Below are positions 45,542-56,889 of a stretch of DNA of 64,000 nt, one piece after another. The number at the start of each line of letters is the position of its first letter. Positions within the stretch are counted from its first letter, which is position 1. Below the pieces are notes generated by a model that saw nothing but the letters and a program-made list of their open reading frames with translations, had not been told where the DNA came from and searched no databases. Source of the DNA: Pseudomonas mediterranea CFBP 5447 (GTDB lineage Bacteria > Pseudomonadota > Gammaproteobacteria > Pseudomonadales > Pseudomonadaceae); NCBI RefSeq assembly GCF_000774145.1, contig NZ_KN322981.1, positions 219,170 through 283,169 of the forward strand, written 5' to 3'. A program made the translations under genes and the position numbers.

Positions 45542-46276
45542 ATGTTCACCTCGCGTCGCTTGATCGTTGTCGCTACCGCCGTGGCCCTGTTGTCCGGCTG
45601 CGCGTCGCCTAACCCATATGACAACCAGGGCCAGGCTTCCACGGACTCTTCAGGGATGAGCAAGACCGCCAAGTACGGCGGCCTCGGAGCGCTGGCCGGC
45701 GCACTGGCCGGTGCGGCCATCGATCACAACAATCGTGGCAAGGGCGCATTGATCGGCGCCGCAGTCGTGGGTGCTTCCGCCGCAGGTTACGGCTACTACG
45801 CCGATCAGCAGGAAAAGAAATTGCGGGCCAGCATGGCCAACACCGGTGTTGAAGTGCAGCGCCAGGGCGACCAGATCAAACTGATCATGCCGGGCAACAT
45901 CACCTTCGCCACCGACTCGGCGAACATCGCATCGAGCTTCTACCAGCCGCTGAACAACCTGGCCAACTCCCTCAAGGAGTTCAACCAGAACCAGATCGAA
46001 ATCGTCGGCTACACCGACAGCACCGGCAGCCGCCAGCACAACATGGACCTGTCCCAGCGTCGCGCCCAGAGCGTGGCGACCTACCTGACGTCCCAGGGCG
46101 TCAGCGGCGCCAACCTGAGTGCCCGCGGGGCTGGCCCGGATAATCCGGTGGCCAGCAATGCCGACGTCAACGGTCGGGCGCAGAACCGTCGCGTCGAAGT
46201 CAACCTCAAGGCCATTCCAGGCCAGAACTACCAGGCACCGGCGCAGCAAGGACAGACTTACCAACAGTACCCATGA
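45542..46276 (+). CDS. OmpA-family lipoprotein with glycine-zipper
   Basis: 244 residues. Lipobox ALLSGCAS gives an anchored Cys near residue 20. A glycine-zipper segment (about 46-85, ALAGALAGAAIDHNN, GALIGAAVVGASAAGYGYY) precedes an OmpA C-terminal peptidoglycan-binding domain (about 100-225) with GYTDSTGSRQHNMDLSQRRAQSVATYL. This is the YiaD-type plan, an outer-membrane-anchored peptidoglycan-binding protein. The C-terminal Gln-rich tail is low-complexity. A strong terminator follows. Confidence 0.9.
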   Translation: MFTSRRLIVVATAVALLSGCASPNPYDNQGQASTDSSGMSKTAKYGGLGALAGALAGAAIDHNNRGKGALIGAAVVGASAAGYGYYADQQEKKLRASMANTGVEVQRQGDQIKLIMPGNITFATDSANIASSFYQPLNNLANSLKEFNQNQIEIVGYTDSTGSRQHNMDLSQRRAQSVATYLTSQGVSGANLSARGAGPDNPVASNADVNGRAQNRRVEVNLKAIPGQNYQAPAQQGQTYQQYP

Positions 46277-46295
46277 TTGCCTGACGGCAAATAAG

Positions 46296-46336
46296 AACGG
46301 GGGGCCATGGAAACATGGCCCCCCGTTTTCTTTTCC
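46296..46336 (+). terminator. Rho-independent terminator
   Basis: ACGGGGGGCCATG and CATGGCCCCCCGT form a perfect 13-bp stem with a GAAA tetraloop followed by TTTTCTTTT. It ends the OmpA-like gene. Confidence 0.95.
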
Positions 46337-46401
46337 ATCCTGCGCCGATCCTGTGGCGAGAGAGCATGTTTCCATCGAATCTGGCACACCACACATCCAC
46401 T

Positions 46402-46429
46402 GTGGGAGCGAGCCTGCTCGCGATAGCGG
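46402..46429. repeat. Single REP
   Basis: GTGGGAGCGAGCCTGCTCGCG at 46402, followed by ATAGCGG; no inverted partner nearby. Confidence 0.85.
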
Positions 46430-46456
46430 TCTACTTGAGTCGACGAAGTCCCGCCT

Positions 46457-48349
46457 TCAACGCGGCCCCAGCATCCGCGTCGGCGGCTTGCCGTTGGCGT
46501 TGTGCTGGTAGATCTGCTCCGGCTGGCCTTGCTCATTGAAAAACACCTGGCCGATCCCGGCCGAGTTCCACAAGCGCTCACCCGCCTCGGCATGTTCCGG
46601 CGTGTGGGGAACGATGCGCATGCGTCGGCGCTGGGTGAACCAGTTCAGGGGCGAGCTTGGGGCGTAGAGCCAGCGGTTCAGGCGGTCGAACCATTCCAGC
46701 AGCACCGGCGGGAATTCATTCTTGATGCCGCTGCTGGTGACCTGCCATATCCGCGGGCCGCCCTTGCGGTGGGGAATCAACACTTCGTAGACGAAGGAAT
46801 AATGCACGTCCCCTGAGAGCACCACGTAGCTCCCCGGTGTCCGCGAGTGTCGGAAAATGTTCAGGATCACCTGGGCCGCGCCGCGGTGGGCCATCCAGTT
46901 TTCCGCGTCCACCAGCAGTGGATAACCACACCAACTGAACACCCGCTGCACGGTTTCGATCAGCTTCACCCCGAAGATCGGGGCCGGCGAAACGATGATC
47001 GCCGAAGGGTGGTCCAGCAGTTCCTGTTGCAGTTCGCTCAGGGCTTCCCAGTCCAGCAGACCGGAGGGATGCCTGAGGTTGCGTTCGCTGCGCCAGCGGC
47101 GGGTGCGGGTGTCGAGCACCACCAGGGCCGGGGTGCTGGGCAACACGTAGTGCCACTGCTGGAAACCGAGCAAGGTATCGATCAATTTGTCCTGGGGGCC
47201 GCTGTCGAGGTAGCGGTCCCGTGCCGTGTCGCTCAGGGCCACGGTCTGGCGGACCAGATCCTTGAACGCATCCGGGTTGTTGCCCCAGCCCTGGCAGAGC
47301 ATGTAGGCGATCAATGCGTTGCCGATGATGCGCTTGGAGAACGGGTGGCCGTAGGCCGTTTCTTCCCACTGTGCGGACAGATTCCAGTCATCGGTGATGT
47401 CGTGATCGTCGAAGATCATCAGGCTCGACAGGTGCGCCAACACCCGCGCCACGCCACCCAGGCCGGCCTTGAAACCATCGATGCGTTGCTGCTCCAACCC
47501 ATAGCGCTGGCGTCGCTCGGCGGTCAGCTCGGGTGGCTGTGGGGCGATCAGCGTCCAGGGCACGGGCGACCAGACCAGCAGGTACATCGCCATGACCTCG
47601 GCGAAGGTCACCAGGTGATTGTCGGCGCTGCTGCTGGTGAAGATCGGCTTGCGCGCGCCGCCGAAAAATCGCTCGCGCAGGGTTTCGTTGCTTTCCAGGG
47701 CAGGCAAAAGATCGGCGCGATGGTAGTAGCTGGCCGGGTGTCGATAGAGCCGGGCGCTGTCTTCAACCACTGCGCCATCCAGACATTCCTCGAACAACCC
47801 CAGCCGCTCGATCAGTGCATGAATCGCTCGCAGCATCGGCCCGGCGACGTCATCGGCATAGACTTGATCGCCGCTCATCATCAACAGTGCCGGCCGTTGC
47901 GCTGGGGTTTGCGCGAGCAGCCGGTCGACACAGAGCAAACCGTCGTTGGCCGGGTGATGAGGCTTGCGACACGAGCCGTGGACAACTTGCCCGATACGCG
48001 AATGCAGCACGAAGTTCGGCCGTTTCGCCTCGCCATACAACAGGTGCGGCGCCCACTCGGCGATGGGCGCGCCGTCCACCAACAGGTCGTATTCAAGCGC
48101 GACATCCTGGGGCAATGGCTGGTCGAGCCGGACATCGATCAGGTGCACGAACGCTTGCTGCCCCACCGGCACCACCGTGCAGTGGTCGCCGTCCAGCACC
48201 AGATCGCCGACACCGTCCACCCACAGCGTCAACGCCAGCGACCGCGTCCCCACCAGCCACATCACCAGCCGCATGGGCTCCAGTCGCCGCAGCAGCGGAC
48301 CGACCAGGACGGGGGGCAGGGTGGTGGAGATATCGGCGGTGGACGGCAT
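46457..48349 (-). CDS. PhoD-like metallophosphatase
   Basis: 630 residues. The PhoD-type metallophosphatase core is visible: HGSCRKPHHP, LMMSGDQVYADDV (metal-binding Asp), SLMIFDDHDITDDWN (Asp/His cluster) and YVVLSGDVHYSFVYEV (His). These match alkaline phosphatase D/PhoD-like proteins found across proteobacteria. No signal peptide, so probably cytoplasmic, unlike secreted Tat-dependent PhoD. The true substrate is unknown. No operon partner. Confidence 0.86.
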   Translation of the reverse strand: MPSTADISTTLPPVLVGPLLRRLEPMRLVMWLVGTRSLALTLWVDGVGDLVLDGDHCTVVPVGQQAFVHLIDVRLDQPLPQDVALEYDLLVDGAPIAEWAPHLLYGEAKRPNFVLHSRIGQVVHGSCRKPHHPANDGLLCVDRLLAQTPAQRPALLMMSGDQVYADDVAGPMLRAIHALIERLGLFEECLDGAVVEDSARLYRHPASYYHRADLLPALESNETLRERFFGGARKPIFTSSSADNHLVTFAEVMAMYLLVWSPVPWTLIAPQPPELTAERRQRYGLEQQRIDGFKAGLGGVARVLAHLSSLMIFDDHDITDDWNLSAQWEETAYGHPFSKRIIGNALIAYMLCQGWGNNPDAFKDLVRQTVALSDTARDRYLDSGPQDKLIDTLLGFQQWHYVLPSTPALVVLDTRTRRWRSERNLRHPSGLLDWEALSELQQELLDHPSAIIVSPAPIFGVKLIETVQRVFSWCGYPLLVDAENWMAHRGAAQVILNIFRHSRTPGSYVVLSGDVHYSFVYEVLIPHRKGGPRIWQVTSSGIKNEFPPVLLEWFDRLNRWLYAPSSPLNWFTQRRRMRIVPHTPEHAEAGERLWNSAGIGQVFFNEQGQPEQIYQHNANGKPPTRMLGPR

Positions 48350-48435
48350 GCGCGGGTAAAGCTCTGGTTCAGAACGAGAAGGGGATCATAACGCAATGCG
48401 CTTTGGTGCTGAGGCAGAGGGGGTACATTGCTTTT

Positions 48436-48554
48436 GTGGCGAGGGGATTTATCCCCGCTGGGCCGCGAAGCGGCCCCACACAGACTGCCTGACACACCGC
48501 GAGTTCAGGATTTGGGGTGCTATGCACCCCAGCGGGGATAAATCCCCTCGCCAC
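48436..48554. repeat. REP pair (GTGGCGAGGGGATTTATCCCC type)
   Basis: GTGGCGAGGGGATTTATCCCC at 48436 and the inverse ending CCTCGCCAC at 48554, with inner GCGAAGCGGCCC and GGGGTGCTATGCACCCC arms. It is the third REP variant in the window. Confidence 0.9.
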
Positions 48555-48568
48555 AGGAGAGCGATATT

Positions 48569-49598
<1,030 letters not shown>

Positions 49599-49757
49599 TT
49601 ATTTGTCTTTATCGTACGTTCTCGTTCAGAACCCGGCGTACAGCGGACAACGACAAGTCTAGGGGAAAAAACCGGCTGCAGGATGCCTCTCCAAGAGAGG
49701 TGCTCGGTATCTGCTAGGCTACGCTGTCAGAATCGAGGAACCTAAGGAAGGGGCAGC

Positions 49758-50270
49758 ATGTTTACATTCGATAAATTATGGAATAGCCATCCGCAGATAT
49801 TCGGAGATGCCGCGCCCTGCAGAACCAAGGGCGCCAAGAACTTCAGCGACCAATGTGCGATCAGCCTCGGCGTAGCCCTGCGCCGCGCCGGTGCCGACAT
49901 GAGCCAGCTCAAAAGCGTGCGTCATTGTTGGCAACACCCCAAAAGCGAAGGGCACATATTGGCCGCCGAAGAGCTCGCCAACGCCTTGACCCGCGCCAGG
50001 ATTCCCGGCTTGCAGCCCATGAAGACGGTCAAAAGTGAAGACTTCGAAGATGCCCTGAAAGGCCAGCAGGGCGTTATTTTCTTCAAGGACTTCTGGCGTC
50101 GGGCAAATGAAACCACTGCCGGTCGCAGTGGTGACCACATCGACTTATGGAATGGTCGACGCTTGACGGATTGGATGAGCTACGTGCGTATACAGATGGG
50201 TTTTTCGATCGAAGGTACGTTTTCGGATTTCCATGACTCCAAGGACATATGGTTCTGGAGGGTCATATGA
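49758..50270 (+). CDS. tae4: Type VI secretion amidase effector, Tae4 family
   Basis: 170 residues. The NlpC/P60-like Tae4 active site is visible: C33 in NFSDQCAISLGVAL and H127 in SGDHIDLWNG, with the following Asp. Tae4 enzymes cut the D-Glu/mDAP bond of peptidoglycan stem peptides in the periplasm of target cells after T6SS delivery. No signal peptide, as expected of a T6SS effector. AAGGAAGGGG precedes the ATG. Its stop overlaps the next gene by ATGA, so they are coupled. No T6SS structural gene is in the window. The GC content appears lower than that of the flanking TRAP genes. Confidence 0.85.
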   Translation: MFTFDKLWNSHPQIFGDAAPCRTKGAKNFSDQCAISLGVALRRAGADMSQLKSVRHCWQHPKSEGHILAAEELANALTRARIPGLQPMKTVKSEDFEDALKGQQGVIFFKDFWRRANETTAGRSGDHIDLWNGRRLTDWMSYVRIQMGFSIEGTFSDFHDSKDIWFWRVI

Positions 50271-50494
50271 ACGTCATCAAGGGAACGTTGTTTGTCCTCC
50301 TGATCATTGTCTTGGCCGTCGGGGCGTTCAATCTGGTTTTCATCGCGGTCGGCAACTACTTTGGGCCGTTCTACGAAAGTGAGGCGGATCAGAGCCGTAA
50401 CTTTGCAATCTGGTTGTTCGGTAATGTCGGGGTGGTGATCATCGCGGCGGTGGTCGCGGTCTTCTGGAATCGCCGGCGCAACCGTCGAATCTGA
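50267..50494 (+). CDS. Two-helix membrane protein coupled to tae4; candidate immunity protein or holin-like protein
   Basis: 75 residues: helix 1 about 6-28, a loop NYFGPFYESEADQSRN (30-45) and helix 2 about 46-67, then a strongly basic end NRRRNRRI. The positive-inside rule places both termini in the cytoplasm and the acidic loop in the periplasm. The start codon overlaps the tae4 stop (ATGA), the usual layout of effector-immunity pairs. Known Tai4 immunity proteins are soluble periplasmic proteins of about 120 residues, so this would be a different type. Size and topology also resemble class II holins. I do not recognise the family. Confidence 0.7.
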   Translation: MNVIKGTLFVLLIIVLAVGAFNLVFIAVGNYFGPFYESEADQSRNFAIWLFGNVGVVIIAAVVAVFWNRRRNRRI

Positions 50495-50683
50495 CCACGC
50501 CACAGCATCGCAGGAATGCTTCGGCACCCACAGGTCACAGCGACGCCCTGAAGGGCGCCGCTGCAAGGCTGAGACTCAAACCTTTGCAGGGTTCTGTTTT
50601 TGCGGATCAATGCCGCGAGGGCGATGAAGTGCCGATCCCCGGCGATGAAGTCAACGCGATGGTTCTGGAACCGAGGCGTCTTT

Positions 50684-50707
50684 ATCGCGGGCAAGCCTTG
50701 CTCCCAC
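50684..50707. repeat. Single REP (CAAGGCTTGCCCGCG subtype)
   Basis: ATCGCGGGCAAGCCTTGCTCCCAC directly adjoins the right 35-bp repeat at the dctM end. Confidence 0.8.
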
Positions 50708-50741
50708 AGTCGATCGGCAGTTCGGTCACTGAGCCTGGTTG
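50707..50741. repeat. 35-bp imperfect direct repeat, right copy (dctP 3'-end remnant after dctM)
   Basis: Directly after the dctM stop on the minus strand, five codons plus TGA read FNQAQ*, resembling the C-terminus of DctP proteins (NQVQ and NKAQ here). The whole repeat matches 31 of 35 bases of 48569-48603. It looks like the leftover end of a dctP gene copy. Confidence 0.75.
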
Positions 50742-50743
50742 AA

Positions 50744-52027
50744 TCAACTCATCCCCAACCAGTTCGGCAACACCAGCGAGATCCATGGCACATAGGTAAT
50801 CAGCACCAGGAACGCCAGCAGGATCATCAACCATGGCATGGCCGCGCGGATGGTGGCAGGCAAGGACATGCCGGTCACCGCCGAGGTCACGAACAGGTTC
50901 AGACCCACCGGCGGTGTAATCAACCCAATCTCCAGGTTCACCACCATGATGATGCCCAGGTGGATCGGATCGATGCCCAATTGCATGGCGATGGGGAACA
51001 GGATCGGTGCCAGAATCAGGATGATTGCCGATGGCTCCATGAACGCGCCGGCAACCAGCAGCACGATGTTCACCACCAGCAGGAACGTCACGGGCGTGAG
51101 CCCGGCATCGATCACCCATGCCGTGATTTGCTGGGGAAGCTGCTCAGTGGTCAGCACATGGGCGAAGAGCATGGCGTTGGCGATGATGAACATCAGCATG
51201 ATGCTCAGCTTGGCCGACTCCAGCAGCACCTTCGGCGTTTCACGGAACGTGAGGTCCTTGTAGACGAACAAGGCGATGAACGCTGAATACACCGCAGCCA
51301 CCGCAGCCGCTTCGGTCGGAGTGAACATCCCCGAATAGATCCCGCCGAGGATGATGATCATCAACAGCAGGCCCCACAGCGCTTTGCGTGCCGCAGACAG
51401 CCACTCGCGAAACGTTGCCCGGGGCAGGGCCGGCAGGTTCTTTTTCACGGCGACGATGTAGATCGCGATCATCAGCACGACGCCCAGCAGCACCCCGGGA
51501 ATCACACCGGCCATGAACAGTTTGCCCACGGAGGTTTCGGTCGCGGCGGCATACACCACCATCACGATCGAGGGCGGAATCAGGATTCCCAGTGTCCCGG
51601 CGTTACACACGATGCCAGCACCGAATGCCTGTGGATAACCCGAGCGCACCATGCCGGCAATGGCGATGGAGCCGACCGCCGCCACCGTTGCCGGGCTTGA
51701 GCCGGACAGTGCCGCAAACAGCATGCATGCCAGTACCGCGGCAATCGCCAGGCCGCCGCGGATGTGGCCGACACAGGCGTTGGCGAAGTCGATCAGCCGT
51801 CGCGCCACGCCGCCGGTGGTCATGAACGCGCCGGCCAGCAGGAAGAATGGAATGGCCAGCAATGTGTAGTGCTCGGACGTTTCGAACAGCTTGATCGCCA
51901 GGGAGCGTACCGAGTCCGGGCTGAAGAAAATAATGGTCAGCGAGCCGGCCAACCCCAACGAGATGGCAATAGGCACGCCAATGAACATCAGCACGAACAG
52001 TGCCACGAACAGGAAGGCAATGGTCAT
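50744..52027 (-). CDS. dctM: TRAP transporter large permease DctM
   Basis: 427 residues, about 12 membrane segments. LSGSSPATVAAVGSIAIAGMVRSGYP is the DctM signature; NAGTLGILIPPSIVMVVYA and PVGLNLFVTSAVTG follow at the expected spacing. It forms the sodium-driven membrane channel for DctP-bound substrate, probably a C4-dicarboxylate or related organic acid. Its start overlaps the dctQ stop by ATGA. Confidence 0.95.
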   Translation of the reverse strand: MTIAFLFVALFVLMFIGVPIAISLGLAGSLTIIFFSPDSVRSLAIKLFETSEHYTLLAIPFFLLAGAFMTTGGVARRLIDFANACVGHIRGGLAIAAVLACMLFAALSGSSPATVAAVGSIAIAGMVRSGYPQAFGAGIVCNAGTLGILIPPSIVMVVYAAATETSVGKLFMAGVIPGVLLGVVLMIAIYIVAVKKNLPALPRATFREWLSAARKALWGLLLMIIILGGIYSGMFTPTEAAAVAAVYSAFIALFVYKDLTFRETPKVLLESAKLSIMLMFIIANAMLFAHVLTTEQLPQQITAWVIDAGLTPVTFLLVVNIVLLVAGAFMEPSAIILILAPILFPIAMQLGIDPIHLGIIMVVNLEIGLITPPVGLNLFVTSAVTGMSLPATIRAAMPWLMILLAFLVLITYVPWISLVLPNWLGMS

Positions 52028-52656
52028 GGCTTGTCTTCCTCGTGCTCGGTCAGTTTGATGGCCTCCGCCGCTTCATCGGCCAGGCCCAGTCCCGTCTGGC
52101 GATTTCTCAGGATGCGCACGAGGATTTCCGCGAAGCGGATGAACACCAGGGTAAAACCCACCGGTACGATCAACCCGATGTGCCATTGCATGATGCCGAA
52201 TTGACCCAGATCCTCGGCGCCGATCTGCGCGATCATCAACGTATTGATCCATTCATAGCTTGCCACCGCCAGCAGTCCGGCGTAGGTCAGGCAGAACAGG
52301 CAGGCGATCACCCCGATAAAGCGTTGTACCGGCTTGCTGGCCAGTTTCACCAGCGCATCGACGCCGATATGCCCGGCGGTGCGCACGCCATACGACAAGC
52401 CGAAAAAGATCAGCCAGCCGAACAGCGCCTTGGTCAGCGAGCTGCTCCAGGTCATGGCCTGGGCCATATTCATGATGCCGTCGCCAATGGCGGATGCCGG
52501 TTCACTGACGGCAGACCAGTTGTCGCCGATGCTGTAGAAGACGCTGTAGAGGTTGTTGAGCACCACATAGACGAAAGTGATCAACGTCATGGCGGCTAGA
52601 AGGAAGGCAATGAAACCTTCCTCGAAGTGTTCCCAGATGCGCCGAAAAGCGTTCAT
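52024..52656 (-). CDS. dctQ: TRAP transporter small permease DctQ
   Basis: 210 residues, four membrane segments. The ATG at 52656 has AGGAG nine bases before it and is preferred to 52665 and the longer frame. FVYVVLNNLYSVFYSIGDNW and SYGVRTAGHIGVDALVKL are typical for the long DctQ subgroup. Overlaps dctM by four bases; 65 bp after dctP. Confidence 0.92.
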   Translation of the reverse strand: MNAFRRIWEHFEEGFIAFLLAAMTLITFVYVVLNNLYSVFYSIGDNWSAVSEPASAIGDGIMNMAQAMTWSSSLTKALFGWLIFFGLSYGVRTAGHIGVDALVKLASKPVQRFIGVIACLFCLTYAGLLAVASYEWINTLMIAQIGAEDLGQFGIMQWHIGLIVPVGFTLVFIRFAEILVRILRNRQTGLGLADEAAEAIKLTEHEEDKP

Positions 52657-52721
52657 GGAGGACATCTCCTGCAGGGGGATGACAAGCCGGCGCTGCCAGG
52701 GCGGCAGCACCGGCCAACCCA

Positions 52722-53732
<1,011 letters not shown>

Positions 53733-53930
53733 TTATTTTTGTATTTATCGTGCGGGCTCATTCAACCCTAACGCACGTTGGGACAGTTGCAAGTCTAGGC
53801 AGAAAACCGCCTGCCGGTGGAAGCCCTCTTTCAGTCCTTGTGAGATTCGCTTCAACAGCCTCAGAATCCCATCCGCCAGCCTCCACTGGCCGGGTGACCT
53901 GGAATACTTTTCAACTCGAAGGATTTACGG

Positions 53931-54302
53931 ATGATCGACTTCAACAACAAAGGCTTCTTCAAACTCAAGCAGAACGACGAATACGCCGAGCGTGTCACGG
54001 CCCTGCTGCTGGACGGTGAACAGGTCATCGACGCCTACAAGTCCATGCGTGACGGCGTGGTCTTCACCAACAAGCGCATCATCGCGGTGAACGTGCAAGG
54101 CATCACCGGCAGCAAGAAGGATTTCACCTCGCTGCCCTACAAGAACATCGTGGCCTACTCGGTCGAAACGTCCGGCACTTTCGATCTGGATTCCGAGTTG
54201 GAGATCTATTTTTCATCCCTGGGCAAGGTGAAGTTCGAGTTCACCGGCAAGACGGGAATCGTCGAGATCTCGAAGGTGATTTCCCGGCATCTCCTGGCTT
54301 GA
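53931..54302 (+). CDS. Bacterial PH-domain protein
   Basis: 123 residues: MIDFNNKGFFKLKQNDEYAERVTALLLDGEQVIDAYKSMRDGVVFTNKRIIAVNVQG, then SLPYKNIVAYSVETSGTFDLDSEL, the bPH_1 (DUF1696) pattern of seven strands and a C-terminal helix. Soluble, no signal peptide. Function unknown. A small GGCGCC inverted repeat (54323-54341) lies between it and the convergent decarboxylase. Confidence 0.85.
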   Translation: MIDFNNKGFFKLKQNDEYAERVTALLLDGEQVIDAYKSMRDGVVFTNKRIIAVNVQGITGSKKDFTSLPYKNIVAYSVETSGTFDLDSELEIYFSSLGKVKFEFTGKTGIVEISKVISRHLLA

Positions 54303-54345
54303 CCTCAGCCGCCGGAGGGAAGGGCGCCAGGAGACGGCGCCGTCC

Positions 54346-56652
54346 TCAATCGAAGTCCTTCCCATCGGACTTCAAAACCAGTAACTGATAAACGCCGTTT
54401 TCCACTTCGATCCCATGGGTGTCATGGGTGAAGCCCGGGAAGGATCTGTCGAAGGTCTCCAGCGCTTTCAGATAAATCAACAAAGGTCCGTCCGCGGGGC
54501 CGGCGTTTTCCCCCGGCATCAACAAGGGGATACCCGGTGGGTACGGCACGATGCCGGTGGCGGCGATGCGTCCCGCGGCGTCCTTCAGGGTCACCCGCTC
54601 GACATCGTTGCGCACCAGTTTTTCGTAGGCCTGCACCGGGCTGAACACGGCTGTGGGCAACGTGCCGAAAGCCTGGGCCATGGTCGAGGTGGTCTTGTTC
54701 TTTTTCATTGCGGCGAAGATTTCATCGGCCAGGTCCTTGAGCCCCATGCCGGCGTAGCGATGCTGGTTGGCGGTCAGCAGGTCCGGCAGGCACAGCTCCA
54801 GCTCGGCGTTTGCGTCATAGTCGCGCTTGAAGTCGAGCAGGGCGTTGACCAGGGTGCCCCATTTCCCTTTGGTGATGCCGATGGAGAACAGGAACAGGAT
54901 GGTGAAGTCGGTGGTCTTCTCGACCACGATGCCCTGATGTTCCAGGTAAGCCGTCAGGACGCAGGCCGGGATGCCGAAGTCGAGCAGGTTACCATCGTCG
55001 CCCATGCCGGGGCTCAACACCGAGACCTTGATGGGGTCGAGCATGCAATAGCCGTCTTCGATGTCGCCGAAACCGTGCCAGACCTCGTTCGGGTGCAGCA
55101 CCCAGCAGCTCGGATCCGTCTTGAGCAATACCGGATCCACCGCATGGAACGGCATCTGGCTGGCCCCAACGCGCACCGACGGCGGCTGCCAGCAGGTGAA
55201 GAACCATTCCTGCTTGCTCGACATCTCGTTGTGCATGCGCGACAGGACCTGGCGAAATGCGACGGCTTCCTCGATGGATTCGCTGGTCAGGATCTGTCCG
55301 CTCGGTGCCTCCATCATGGCCGAGCTGACGTCACAGGAGGCCATGATTGCGTAGTTGGGCGACGTCGAGGCGTGCATCATGAACGACTCGTTGAACCGCC
55401 CGTGTTCGATCGGGTTGCGGCCATTGCGCACATGAATCATCGAGGCCTGGGACAAGGCTGCAATCAGCTTGTGTGTCGACTGGGTGGCGAACACGGTCGG
55501 CTTCGAATCGTCGTGATCGTCGGGCTCGCCGTGCATGGCGAAGCGGTCGCGGTAGAGCGGGTTGAAACGCGCGTAGCCGTACCAGGCTTCGTCGAAATGC
55601 AGGCGGTCGACGCTTTGCCCGAGCAATTCTTCCACACGGGTGACGTTGTAGGTCAAGCCGTCGTAGGTGGAGTTGGTGATGATCGCGTGAACCGGTGTCG
55701 GGTCGATGCCTTTCTTGACCAGGGGGTTATTCGCGATGGCCGCTTTTACTCCCTCGGCGCTGAGGGTTTGCGGCAGGATCGGACCGATGATGCCGTAGCG
55801 GTTGCGGGTGGGGACCAGATAAGTGGGCAGCGCGCCCGACAGGGTCATCGCATGTTCGGCCGACTTGTGGCAATTGCGGTCACAGAGGGCGATCTGGTTG
55901 CGGGTGACGCTGGCCATGAGGATCACGCGGTTGGACATCGAGGATCCGTTGGTGACGTAGTACGTGCGATGGGCGCCGAACACCTTGGCCGCATAGCGTT
56001 CACCCTGGCCGATGGGGCCGCTGTGATCCAGCAGCGAACCCAGCTCCCCGACCGAGATGGACAGGTCGGAACGCAGCAGGTTTTCCCCGAAGAACTCGTA
56101 AAACGCCCGGCCTGCGGTGCTCTTGAGAAACGCCGTGCCGCCTGCATGGCCGGGAGTGTGCCAGGAGTATTCGTAGGAACTCGCAAACCTGACCAGAGCA
56201 CCGAACATCGGGGGCAGGGAGGCTTTGCGATACCGCTCGATGGCCGCCAAGACACGCCCGCTGAGGAAGCGGCTGGTGTCCTCCGGCAGCCAGATGAAGT
56301 CGTCGGCGTATTGCATGACCACCAAGGGAATACTGGAGGCGCTGCTGCGATCGCTGATCAGGAAAACCGGGACCCGGGTATTGCGTTCACGCAGATTGGT
56401 CAGCAGCTTGATGCATTCATCATGGTCCTCGCTGTCGTCCATTTCCCAACTGAGCAGGACACATTGAATGGCCGGGTCCGAATTCAGGATCGACGTGGCG
56501 TCGCTCAGGGATTCCGACACCAGCAGGCTGATGGCCCGCTGCTCCACGTCGCTGATCAGTTGAAGCAATGCTCGACCGAAGACCGTGCGTTTATCCGGCG
56601 GGCTACTGACCAGCAGGGTGAGCATCCCGAGCGTGTGCTTGTTATCCGTCAT
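54346..56652 (-). CDS. Orn/Lys/Arg decarboxylase, class I (PLP-dependent)
   Basis: 768 residues, the length of inducible AdiA/CadA/SpeF-type decarboxylases. An N-terminal receiver-like wing domain (about 10-130) is followed by the PLP fold-I core, with HTPGHAGG and the PLP lysine in FATQSTHKLIAALSQ (near residue 400). The C-terminal domain follows from about 610. Lys, Arg or Orn specificity cannot be read safely. These enzymes use protons and give acid resistance or make polyamines. No antiporter gene adjoins, which is unusual for the acid-stress systems. Confidence 0.9.
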   Translation of the reverse strand: MTDNKHTLGMLTLLVSSPPDKRTVFGRALLQLISDVEQRAISLLVSESLSDATSILNSDPAIQCVLLSWEMDDSEDHDECIKLLTNLRERNTRVPVFLISDRSSASSIPLVVMQYADDFIWLPEDTSRFLSGRVLAAIERYRKASLPPMFGALVRFASSYEYSWHTPGHAGGTAFLKSTAGRAFYEFFGENLLRSDLSISVGELGSLLDHSGPIGQGERYAAKVFGAHRTYYVTNGSSMSNRVILMASVTRNQIALCDRNCHKSAEHAMTLSGALPTYLVPTRNRYGIIGPILPQTLSAEGVKAAIANNPLVKKGIDPTPVHAIITNSTYDGLTYNVTRVEELLGQSVDRLHFDEAWYGYARFNPLYRDRFAMHGEPDDHDDSKPTVFATQSTHKLIAALSQASMIHVRNGRNPIEHGRFNESFMMHASTSPNYAIMASCDVSSAMMEAPSGQILTSESIEEAVAFRQVLSRMHNEMSSKQEWFFTCWQPPSVRVGASQMPFHAVDPVLLKTDPSCWVLHPNEVWHGFGDIEDGYCMLDPIKVSVLSPGMGDDGNLLDFGIPACVLTAYLEHQGIVVEKTTDFTILFLFSIGITKGKWGTLVNALLDFKRDYDANAELELCLPDLLTANQHRYAGMGLKDLADEIFAAMKKNKTTSTMAQAFGTLPTAVFSPVQAYEKLVRNDVERVTLKDAAGRIAATGIVPYPPGIPLLMPGENAGPADGPLLIYLKALETFDRSFPGFTHDTHGIEVENGVYQLLVLKSDGKDFD

Positions 56653-56889
56653 GGCAGAGCCCCGAAATGGCTTTATACAAGTGGTTCACCGGTACTGGCT
56701 CGTCTTTGAGATGCTGGGCGCTGATCAATGCGCCGGGCATCAACGCTGTTCGCCGGGTGGGCGACATCTCTGCCTCATTCAATGCGTGGTAAAGACATAG
56801 CTATAGCTGAAGATAGAGATGTCGCAAGGCTTGCCGTAGCGCGTTCCGATGGCCTGTCGAGCCGAAAAGCCTTATAGATCACGCCAGTT

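Noticed and set aside
49758..50494. Prophage lysis cassette
   Set aside because: No other phage gene, integrase or attachment site is visible and the amidase is Tae4-like; the holin idea is kept only as an alternative for the small protein.
54415..56709. A 764-codon plus-strand frame opposite the decarboxylase
   Set aside because: Pure antisense shadow of a clear 768-residue enzyme; low-complexity translation.
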